Source: Calamus simplicifolius (taxonomy: Eukaryota; Streptophyta; Magnoliopsida; Arecales; Arecaceae). Taken from it: a DNA stretch of 64,000 bases. The notes under the pieces are model-generated. The model made no database searches. It was not told the origin of the DNA and saw only the letters and a list, made by a program, of their open reading frames with translations. Positions 55,386 to 64,000 of this stretch are shown in pieces; positions within the stretch are counted from its first letter, which is position 1, and every line of letters starts with the position of its first letter. Position numbers and translations under genes: made by a program. Location: the NCBI GenBank assembly GCA_900491605.1, contig UESW01004377.1, positions 584,574 through 648,573 of the forward strand. Direction: 5' to 3'.

Positions 55386-55995
55386 AGATATCACTCGGTT
55401 CGACTGGGGCTTCAGATATTATTCAAAGATATCACTCAGTTCGTCGAGGCTTCAGATGTTATTTAGATATATCACTCGGTTCGGCCGAGGCTTCAGATAT
55501 CATTTAGAGACATATCACTCGGTTTGGCCAAGGCTTCATATATTATTCAGAGATATCACTCGGTTTAGCCGAGGCTTCAGATATCATTCAGAGACATATC
55601 ACTCGGTTTGGCCGAGGCTTTAGATATTATTTAGAGATATCACTCGGTTTGGCCAAGGCTTCAGATGTTATTCAGAGACATATCACTCGGTTCATCCGAG
55701 GCTTCAGATATTATTTAAAGATATCACTCGGTTCAGTCGAGGCTTCAGATATCATTCAAAGGCATATCACTCGGTTCGGCCGAGGCTTCAGATATTATCC
55801 AGAGATATCACTCGATTCGGTCGAGGCTTCAGATGTTATTCAGAGATATCACTCAGTTCAGCCAAGGCTTCAGATATCATTCAGAGACATATCACTCAGT
55901 TTGGCTGAGGCTTCAGATATTATTCAGAGATATCACTCGGTTCAGCCAAGGCTTCAGATATTATTCAGAGATATCACTCGGTTCAACCGAGGCTT
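55386..55995. repeat. Tandem array 1 of element C (about 41-46-bp unit)
   Basis: About 14 copies of GATATCACTCGGTTCGGCCGAGGCTTCAGATATTATTCAGA-type units, some with GACATATCACT instead of GATATCACT. Each contains the palindrome-like CTCGGTT-GGCCGAG. It lies after integrase, as in A and B, but the unit is unrelated. Confidence 0.9.
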
Positions 55996-56510
55996 CAAAG
56001 ATTATATTTTACTTGGTGCTGCTAAGATACGAAGGTCTCTCGGCCCTACCGAGGTTTGTCAAATATATTTTACTTGGCGCGGCCAAGGTATAGAGATCAC
56101 TTGGCTCGGCCGAGAATTTTAAAAAGATTATATTTTACTTGGCGCTGCCAAGGTACGAAGGTCTCTCGGCCCTACCAAGGTTTATCAAATATATTTTACT
56201 TGGTGCAGCCAAGGTACGGAGCTCGCTCAGCCCGACTGAGGATTTAGAAATATTATATTTACTTGGCGCTACCAAGGTACAAAGGTCTCTCGGCCCTATC
56301 GAGGTTTGTCAAATATATTTTACTTAGTGCGGCCAAGGTACAGAGATCGCTCGGCCCGACCGAGGATTTAAAAAGATTATAATTTACTTGGCGCTGCCAA
56401 GATACGAAGGTCTCTCGGCCCTGTCGAGGTTTGTCAAATATATTTTACTTGGCACAACCAAGGTACAGAGATCGCTCAGCCCAGCTGAGGATTTAAAAAG
56501 ATTATATAGC
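55996..56510. repeat. Tandem array 2 of element C (alternating about 61/62-bp units)
   Basis: Two related units alternate to give a period near 123 bp: TTTTACTTGGCGCTGCCAAG with GGTCTCTCGGCCCTACCGAGG, and TACTTGGCGCGGCCAAGG with GATCGCTCGGCCCGACCGAGG. About four double units are seen. It is a higher-order arrangement like that of a young satellite. Confidence 0.88.
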
Positions 56511-57612
56511 AAGACCTGCTTCTTATTGCAGCTTTCAAGGAAAAGTAATCGAATTAGAAATTTTGCAAACCTTTGAAAGTTAAATTTAATGTGATGGATA
56601 GAGTAAGTTTAATTAGGGCGTACTCTTACTGATGATAAGCATGGAGATTATCCGAGTTCCACGTCTGGAGAATAGACTTTCCATTCAGGTCTTGAAGTTT
56701 GCAGGTGCTGGGTCTGATTACCTTCGTAACTTAGTAGGGACCCTCCCAATTCGGGGATAGTTTCCCTTGCTCCAGTGGCTTTGACACGGATGCCTTCCAA
56801 AGTACCAGATCACCAGGGAGGAAAGACTTCCCTTTGACTCTGGTGGAGTGATATCGGGCTATTCTTTGTTGGTAGGCGGCCATTCAGATTCGGGCTTTCT
56901 CCCTGACATCTTCTATTAAGATTAGTTCAGAGTTGCTCATCATTGGATCTCTCCGAGTAGCCTTCCATGCGAGGGAAGGGGAGCCCAATCTCCATGGGAA
57001 TGATAGCTTATGCACTAAAAGCCATCTTAAATGGAGTTTGGCCTGTGGGTATCCTTTCAGTAGTTCGGTATGCCCATAACACATAGTGGAGCTCTTCTAC
57101 CCATCTGCCTCGCGCCCGGTTGAGCCGAGCTTTAATTCCTTGCAGGAGAGTTTGGTTGGTTATCTCGGCCTCTCCATTGGCTTGAGGATGTCCGACTGAT
57201 GTCAGGCGATGAAGAATGTCATGATTCTCGCAGAATTCCCAGAACTTAGGATTATCGAATTGCTTCCCGTTGTCGGTGATGATGGTGTGGGAAAGGCTGA
57301 AATGACAGATGATAGACCTCCATACGAAGTCCTTGGCCCAAACTTCGGTTATTTGGGCGACCGCTTCGGCTTCGACCCACTTGGTGAAATAATCTATTGC
57401 GACAAAAAGAACTTCCTTTACCCCGTTGCAAGGGAAAAAGGGTCGAGGATATCCATTCCCCATTTGGTGAAGGACCAGGGGGATGATATAGAAGTCAGGT
57501 AAGCAGATGGGAACCTCTGGACATTTGAGTGTCGCTGGCACGAATCACAGGCTCGGACAAGGTCATCAGCATCTTTCCGCATCGTTGGCCAATAATACCC
57601 TTGTTGCAGCAC
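56511..57612 (-). pseudogene. Integrase of element C
   Basis: Zinc domain end CDSCQRHSNVQR at about 57540. The core has WGMDILDPF near 57435, then IDYFTKWVEAEAVAQI, the second Asp in ITDNGKQFDN near 57265 and the Glu in HPQANGEAEITN near 57180. C-terminal pieces continue to about 56640. A frame change near 57420 and loss of frame after 57010 make it inactive. Confidence 0.88.
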
Positions 57613-57696
57613 CTTATGGCACAGGGCCCAACCGCCAAGATGATTGCCGCATATGCCTTCATAAACCTTCTGAAGAGCATAATCAGCCTCCGATGG

Positions 57697-58440
57697 TCAG
57701 AGGCATTTGAGCAATGGCATAGAGAATGATCGCTTATACAGCCGATCATCAATCAAAACATAATGAGATGATTGCACTTTTAGCTTTCTTGCTTCTTTTT
57801 TGTCAGTAGGCAGCAACCCTTCTTTGAGATATTTATGCAGGGGACCCTTCCAAGATGGTTCGGAGTCAACATGCATCATCTGATCAGCATCGGCAATGCT
57901 GGATTTCTCCAGAACTTCTAAGTGGAACTTCCGCTCAAGGTTCATTGAGTCCGTAGTCGCCGGGCGGGACAAAAGGTCGGCATGCTCATTTTCAGCCCTC
58001 GGGACCTGAATAATCTTAAATTCAGTAAAATAGAAAGATAGATCACGTACCTTTTGGAGATACCGAATCATGTTCGGCTCTCGAGCCTCGAATTCTCCTC
58101 GCACCTACCCTACCACTAACTGAGAGTCAGTGTAGGCATTTAGTTTTTCAACTTTAAGCTCATGGGCGATGCGGAGTTCGGCGAGCAGGGCTTCATACTC
58201 TGCTTCATTGTTTGAGGCCGGAAAGGAGAAATGGATGCCATATTCGAAAGTTGTCCCCTCCAGACTGGTGAGGACTAGACCAGCATCAGAACCGCTCGCG
58301 CTGGAGGATCCGTTGGCGTGAAGCAACCACAGGGCGCTGAGCTTTGGTTGTCCAGGGGTGTTCGAAGCAGAGCCATCTTCGGATATGGTGCATTCAAGGA
58401 GGAAATCCGCCAAGACCTGGGCTTTAATGGTTAAACGAGG
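57697..58440 (-). pseudogene. RNase H and linker of element C
   Basis: LLHANGSSSASGSDAGLVL near 58320 (the catalytic Asp of HVDG is Asn in this copy), then NNEAEYEALLAELRIA and AYTDSQLVVG, a stop at 58107-58105, then EFEAREPNMIRYLQKV and AENEHADLLSRPAT. The frame runs on to about 57697 through the pre-integrase linker (LIDDRLYKRSFSMPLLKCL). Confidence 0.85.
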
Positions 58441-59770
58441 TTGATACTGAATGTCATTCTTCTCGATGCTTCTGGACGATGGATAATTGCCTTGATGGGT
58501 TGGTTGGTCAAGACTGTGACGGTGTGTACTTGGAAATACGATCGCAGCTTTCGGACCGACGTTACCAGGGCCAAAACCATCTTCTCGACCCGAGTGTACC
58601 TTGTTTTAGTGTCTTTGAGTAATTTTCTGACATAATAAACAGGCTTTTGGACTTTGTTTTCCTCTCTAATCAGCACCAAGCCAACAACGTTTTCAGAGAC
58701 CGCCAAGTATAGACTCAGCGTTTCCTCCGGTTTTGGACTATTGAGGAGAGGTGGCGAGCCGAGGTATTTCTTGAGATCTTCAAAGGACTTCTGGCAATCT
58801 GGGGTCCATTGAAAATTTTTGGCCAAACGAAACTCTTTGAAGAAGGGAAGGCACTTTTCGGTCAACCGAGCAATGAAGCAGCTGAGGGCCGCTATTCTTC
58901 CAGTAAGGCGTTGCACGTCTTTGATCGATCCCGGAGGGGCCATCTGTCGCAAGGCTTGGATCTTCTGTAGATTTGCTTCAATGCCTCGTTGAGAGACCAT
59001 GAAGCCAAAGAACTTTCTGGAGTTGACCCTGAAAGAACATTTGATTGGGTTGAGCTTCATTTGATACTTTCGAAGCATTGCGAAGCTTTCCGCGAGGTCC
59101 TCCACATGTTGGGATGCCTCCTTGCTCTTCATCAGCATATCATCAACGTATACCTCCATGTTCTGGCCAATTAGCTCCTTGAAGACTTTATTGACTAGCC
59201 TTTGGTAGGTGGCATATGTATTTTTTAAACCAAAGGGCATGACTCGAAAATAATAAATACCTCGGTCGGTGATGAAGGCAGTTTTTTCCTCATCCTCAGG
59301 CGCGATCTAAATCTAGTTATAGCCCGAATAGGCATCCATAAAAGTTAGCATTTGATGGCCCGAAGTTGAATCCACAAGCTGATCGATCCGAGGAAGAGGA
59401 AAGCTATCTTTTGGGCAAGCCTTGTTGAGATCGGTGAAGTCGATGCAGATCCTCTTTTTTCCATTTGATTTTTTTACCATAACTACATTCGCTAGCCAAT
59501 CGGGGTAATTGACCTTCCGAATGAAGTTGGCTTTGATGAGTTTATCTACCTCCTCTTCGATAGCTTTTTGGCACTCGGGGGCGAAACTTCTTTTCTTCTG
59601 CTTAACTGGCCGAAATGCCTCATCCATGCTGAGGCGATGGACCAGAACATCTGGATTGATCCCGGGCATATCTGATGCAAACCAGGCAAAGACATCAGCA
59701 TTCTTCCGAAGAAACTCGATCAAGTCTTGCCGAATCTTTCCTTTCAGTTGTGATCCGACCTTTATGGTTC
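58431..59770 (-). pseudogene. Reverse transcriptase of element C
   Basis: The N-terminal part at 59723-59313 includes FAWFASDMPGINPDVLVHRL, KQKKRSFAPECQKAIEEEV and FMDAYSGYN. Two stops follow within YSGYN-x-I-x-IAPED near 59310. The second part, 59240-58431, is open for 269 codons with MPFGLKNTYATYQRLVNK and the catalytic YVDDMLMKS at about 59150. It is the best-preserved RT of the three Tat elements apart from those stops. Confidence 0.9.
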
Positions 59771-60434
59771 GGTCAGGTCAAGCTTCGTCGAGTGGCACTT
59801 CCTCCAATTCTTCAGCTGGCTATCCTTGTTACTCGGCAAAATCTTCTTGAGCATCTAGCCCATTCACCTCAGGCTTCCTGGATTGAAGGTCAGCGACAAA
59901 GCAATGTCGAGCTATAATTTGACTTCCCCGAACAACTCCAACTCCCCATTCGGTGGGAAACTTCATGGCGAGATGGGGGATGGACACAATGGCTTTGAGG
60001 GATATCTATCCCGGCTTACCAAGGATGGCATTATAAGAGGACCTAAGCTTGGTTACAAGGAAGTCCATAAGCACAGTAGCTACACGGGGCCAAGTGCCGG
60101 CTCGGACTGTCAAAGTGATAACCCCTTCAGGGATTATGGAGTCACCTGTGAAACCTACTAAGGTGGATTCCATGGCACAGAGGCTTTCTACCCGGAGTTT
60201 CAATCGCTCGAAGGCATCAAAATACAAAACATTAATGGAGCTTCTACTATCAATTAAAATGCGGTGTACATCATAATTATCCATGTTCAAGGATACAACC
60301 AGAGCATCGTCATGGGGGTACTGTACCTCCCAAAGATCTTCATCAGAAAAAGTGAGCTCATCAACCCGAGCCTTCTTTGGCGGATTTTCTTCCTCACATG
60401 GCCAAGATGATGGGGAGCCAGCCGCTGCTATCAC
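59771..60434 (-). pseudogene. Protease of element C
   Basis: VHRILIDSRSSINVLYFDAF near 60265 corresponds to the DSGSS active site; Gly is Arg here, so it should be inactive. FTGDSIIPEGVITL and YNAILGKPG follow. The linker to RT (60005-59771) is out of frame. Confidence 0.85.
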
Positions 60435-61983
60435 ATTAACATTGCCAACAATCGGAGGGTTCGGTGGTGGGAGCTAGCAAGGCTTGGGCTGGCGATCCCC
60501 CTCATTGTTTGGCTCAGGGGGCCCTCTGAATCGGTCTAGTCTGCGCCGTCGGATCAATCGCTCAATCTCATTATAGAGCTGCCAATAGTCCTTGGTGTCA
60601 TGCCCATGATCTTGATGGAAGCGACAGTACTTGGTTATATCCCTCCGAGTTGCATTGCCTCGAAGAGGAGGAGGTTGAGGAATCTAACGCTCGATCTCCA
60701 TCAGGATTTGCGCTATTGGCACGGTGAGGGGAGTGTAGTGATCGAACCTTCGAGATGGACTCTGGGTTCGGTCTTGAGGCGACGGTGGAGGAGCTCTCTG
60801 GCGGCGAGATGGGCTTGCATGGTGGTAGGCTCGCTGCTTGTATGAGCCCTTTGCCTCCTTCTTCAGCTTCTCGGCTTGAGCTGACCTCCTTAATTCTTCA
60901 ACCCTGGCATACTTATCCACCAGGAACATTATGTCTGAGAAGCTCTTTGGGTAGTTAACCTCCAGAGCCAAGTAGAAGTCTCCCTCCTTCGATACTCCTC
61001 TAGCCAAGGTAGACATGGCTACCTCGTGGTTGAGATGATCGACTTTTAGGAGGGCCATGTTAAAATGGCCAAGGTAATTCTTCAAGGATTCCCTCTCTCT
61101 CTGCTTGACCTCAGAGAGGGAATCGGATGTCCGTCGCTAGTGACGACTGCTGACGAACTGGCTGATGAGCAAACAGCTCAGCTCGTCAAAAGAATCAATG
61201 GAACCTGGCTTTAAGCTATTAAACCATGTTCAAGCAGATCCCCTCAGAATGGAGGGGAAGGCTCGGCACAGGATCACATCCGATGCTTCATGGAACATCA
61301 TAATGGATCTAAAGCTGCTCAAGTGGTCGTCGGGATCAGTGGATCCATGATATGGCTCGATGGTGGAAAGCTTGACATGAGGAAGAATCACTTTCCTCAT
61401 AATCCTTTCAAAGAAGGGAATGTTCTGCTCCGCTTTTGGTTGGGACGGAGGGGCTTATCTGACGGCATCTAACTCCTGACGCCATTCTCGATGCATCTCC
61501 TGCATCTGCTGCCTAATCCCTTCATCCAAAGTGGTAGGAGGGATCGGGCAATGAGAAGACGGCAGCAGTGTCGAGTCCTGGAAAGACACCGGGGAAGGAG
61601 AACGCTCGTCGAGATCTGAGCGGGCTCTTCCCTTCAGCCCGCTATGGCACTGGCCTTGCCTTTGCGGGCCAGTGATGATAATCCGCTGCTTCAGGCGGAT
61701 TGGAAGAAGAGGTCGCTGGTGGAACAGAGGCAACAGCCTCTTCATGAAGCTATGGAGTAGGAATGGCTGGGCCGGGAACCCCTTGGAGTCCCTGGACCAG
61801 CTGGGTCAATGTCTGGACTTGCTGAACCAGAGTGGCGAACTGGTCCAGCGTTACCACCGTCGCTGGCGGTGAAGGAGTCTTAGCTGGTGGTGGTGGCAGA
61901 GGTGCCACATTGCTAATTGGGTCAGGCCTCTGAGAGGTGGCCTGATCTTGAGCCTCGGATGTGGCTCTCTTCCGATTGGCCAT
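60435..61983 (-). pseudogene. gag: gag of element C
   Basis: It starts MANRKRATSEAQDQATSQ at 61983. Proline-rich and glutamine-rich segments (LDQFATLVQQVQTLTQLVQ) extend to 61455 with a stop at about 61750. The gag domain lies at about 61430-60690 (MKNYLGHFNMALLKVDHLN, EVNYPKSFSDIMFLVDKYA). A decayed zinc-knuckle region lies near 60600 (CRFHQDHGHDTKDYWQLY). The start position 85 bp after the LTR parallels A and B. Confidence 0.82.
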
Positions 61984-62046
61984 TAGAGGATGCTTCTTTT
62001 GGTTTTTGAGTCTTATCTCCTGGGTTACAAGTTTACGGGACTTGAG

Positions 62047-62067
62047 GCCCTTCCTCTAGCGCTAATC
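62047..62067 (-). promoter_or_regulatory. Primer-binding region of element C
   Basis: GATTAGCGCTAGAGGAAGGG on the minus strand directly after the LTR end (CGCGGCAACA). Confidence 0.55.
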
Positions 62068-63109
62068 TGTTGCCGCGGAAATCCGTTCTCCGACTCGGAT
62101 GCGCCCTGACTCTGGGCTCGGATGCCGGTCTCTTTGCTAGGGGTTGAACCTGCAAGACAATCCACACGCAGAGGGTGTCTCGGGGGTTGCCCTCTGTGGA
62201 GGATCCTCCGACGCCCAAGTCAGTGAAGATTCATAGCAAGCATATATGAGGAGAAGACTCTCGCAGAAGAGTTCCCCTATATGGGTCTTCCCTCAAGAGC
62301 TCCGAGCTCTGATGGAGCTTTAATGGAGTTTTTCAGTATGAGAGCAGGTGAATGTGTGCGTACCTGAGAGATTTGGGGCTGTAATATTTATAGACAATCA
62401 CCTGATTCCTTGGACACATCATAGGGGTCTGAAAGCTATTGAGATTCGAAATGGATTCGAATCAAGTTTGTTACGAGGCCAGCAGGATCCGTATCTTATC
62501 AGTTAGAGGATCGACGGCCAGGAGAATTAGTTGGAGGATCGACGGCTAGGAGAGTTGGTTGATGCCTTGAGATTCAATGATCAGGTAGGTCCTAGGCCAT
62601 TTCTATGGCCCTTAGGCTACTTCTGGCATGATTCTCCATTTGGAATCTTATTCAGTTATTGTGAATTTGAACTCTCCCGCACTGGATTCCGCAGAGGTAT
62701 TCGAGTGCCTTAGTCCGGCCGAGGCGAGGGACAATTTAGCTTTCCGAGGCATGGTTGTTGAGGTATGAGGATGGCTCGGTTTGCTGAGGTACAAGGATGG
62801 CTCGGTTTGCCGAGGTATGAGGATGGCTCGGTTTGCCGAGGTATGCGGATGGCTTGGTTTGTCAAGGTATGAGGATGGCTCGGTTTGTCGAGGTATGAGG
62901 ATGGCTCGGTTTGTTGAGGTATGAGGATGACTCAGATTGCCGAGGTATGAGGATGGTTCGGTCCGTTAGGGTGACCCAACTCTGCTGAAGGCGATTCGGC
63001 TTCGTCGCCTTACAGATGTGACAGCTGGCCGACAGGATGTTGGGATTGGACTTGACCCAATTGTCGATGTGCATGGACATTAATGCAATGATAATTTTAT
63101 CCTTCATCA
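62068..63109 (-). repeat. 5' LTR of element C
   Basis: 1042 bp; in element orientation TGATGAAGGATAAA...CGCGGCAACA. About eight 27-bp repeats with GAGGATGGCTCGGTTTGCCG lie at 62735-62960. TATAAATA is on the minus strand at 62392-62385, and the U5 block CTGACTTGGGCGTCGGAGG at 62223-62205. Confidence 0.88.
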
Positions 63110-63398
63110 ATAATAATAATAATAAATCTCACTCTATTATCATGCTGACATTGGGACACCTCCTTGCCAGCATGGAAGGAGCAGGTGAATAAATGGGAAC
63201 TAAAGCTGGTTAATCGGATATGTCAAACATAATATTATACTTGAAAAGTCCAAATAGAAATCGAGATAGCATTGTTGTGAACCAAATATATATATATATA
63301 TTGATGATAACAATGATGGAATTTCTAGTTCCTCATCAAAATTGGATAAAAAATTTAATTTTGTTAATAACAGAGATTTAGGTGTATGAAGTATTATT
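63110..63398. other. Spacer between element C and LTR G
   Basis: Begins with (AAT)n and contains a (TA)n run at 63282-63300. No gene; short frames only. Confidence 0.4.
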
Positions 63399-64000
63399 GC
63401 CAGATGATCCTCCTCGAATGTCCACAAGTGTACGGTCGTCTTCTCCAGTGAGCCTGGGATCTTTCGACGAGCTTCTCACGTCTGGAAACCTGCAAAAAGT
63501 CTCAAGGATTGGAGATTCCGACGGGGACCCTCCGATGCTCAAGTTAGTGTTCTGAACAACAACCATGAGTTTGAGAAAGCTCAAAAAAAAGAGAGAGAGC
63601 TTAAAGAAGAGCCCACTGTGAGCTAGAATGAGCATGTGTTGTTGTGTTGTTCTTGGTTGGTTGTATGTTCTTACCTGGTCGGGGTCCCTCGTACCCATTT
63701 TATCCATTTTTGGCCTCCGTGTGGCTTGCTTGGGAAGCCTGGAGCCTTGTCGTCTAGTGAGTCACGTGGAGTCTCGCGATGGATGATGACTTTTGGGGTT
63801 CATCTGATCTAAGTGGTTGGGGCCTCATAATGGATGATGACTTTTGTGGATGAAATGTCAGGGCTGATATCTGTTAGACTTGACTGCCACTTGTCAGGGC
63901 CTTTATGAAGATGCTTGCTTCTTAGTGGCATGCCAGAGCCACAGGCGCTATCCCATCAGAACATGAGTGGTTGCGGTTGATGGATCAATTCTCGTCAGGT
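63399..64000 (-). mobile_element. LTR G: partial Tat-type LTR, cut by the window edge
   Basis: On the minus strand the sequence parallels the element B LTR: AAAAGTCATCATCCATTATG, AGATGAACCCCAAAAG, a GGATAAAATGGG TATA-like site, GAGCTTTCTCAAACTCATGG, CTAACTTGAGCATCGGAGGG and TTTTTGCAGG in the same order. It appears to end with ...ATCTGGCA at 63399. No primer-binding sequence follows, so it is a solo LTR or the 3' LTR of an element continuing to the right. The open frame at 63378-63707 is part of it and not a gene. Confidence 0.6.

Larger units (their letters stand above)
48958..63109 (-). mobile_element. Element C: Tat-type Ty3/gypsy retrotransposon, minus strand
   Basis: Gag-pol runs right to left; the 5' LTR is 62068-63109 and the 3' LTR about 48958-49893. 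In element orientation the order is LTR, primer site, gag, protease, RT/RNase H, integrase, two tandem arrays, antisense gene (plus strand), polypurine tract, LTR. This is the same plan as A and B. Target duplications cannot be read because both flanks are (AAT)n-type microsatellite. Frames have scattered stops. Confidence 0.9.

Noticed and set aside
55378..56576. Repetitive ORFs in the C arrays
   Set aside because: Frames follow the tandem repeat and change with it; no conserved protein.
63378..63707. Minus-strand ORF of 109 codons as a gene
   Set aside because: It overlaps an LTR with motifs shared with other Tat LTRs, and the product has no recognisable domain.

Overview
The window is plant nuclear DNA, probably from a monocot with a large, repeat-rich genome. 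The evidence is spliceosomal introns, a plant GDSL esterase/lipase gene, Ty3/gypsy elements of the Tat type and Ty1/copia elements of the Sirevirus type; the species cannot be fixed from sequence alone. One ordinary gene is visible. About 90% of the window is nested transposable elements. There are no operons, CRISPR arrays or functional tRNA/rRNA genes.

Layout. (1) 769-18057, minus strand: a four-exon GDSL esterase/lipase gene whose exons join in frame to 372 codons plus stop. Its first intron is about 15.8 kb because a complete Tat-type gypsy element (element A, 2043-16416, target duplication CCCAC) sits in it. A small terminal-inverted-repeat transposon later entered A's 3' LTR. (2) 18530-43064: a second, more decayed Tat element (B) begins 473 bp upstream of the GDSL start codon. 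Its 5' LTR carries a Mutator-like insertion with a gene-like fragment, and its tandem array is split by a 10.2-kb Sirevirus (F, 27271-37476, target duplication ATAAG). (3) 43201-48335: a deleted Tork-like copia relic (D), interrupted by a 2.0-kb solo Sirevirus LTR (E). (4) 48958-63109: a third Tat element (C) on the minus strand. (5) 63399-64000: part of another Tat LTR (G), cut by the window edge.

The most interesting pattern is shared by A, B and C, which have largely unrelated LTRs. Each has gag, protease, RT/RNase H and integrase on one strand, then a tandem array whose unit differs in every element (99 bp; about 143 bp; about 41-46 bp plus a 61/62-bp alternating unit). After the array comes a long gene on the opposite strand. 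This antisense gene (aORF) has a TATA-like promoter, recognisable introns, an N-terminal domain like the 'putative gypsy-type transposon' family and a coiled-coil C-terminus. A and B also share a hairpin just past the stop codon. C keeps what looks like the promoter and 3' end of a second antisense unit.

The Sirevirus has its own internal promoter-like module: the GAGTCGAC-type palindromes of its LTR recur with a TATA box just upstream of an extra sense ORF. Most element genes are broken by stops or frameshifts. The longest intact frames are the GDSL coding sequence, the A aORF and the F gag.
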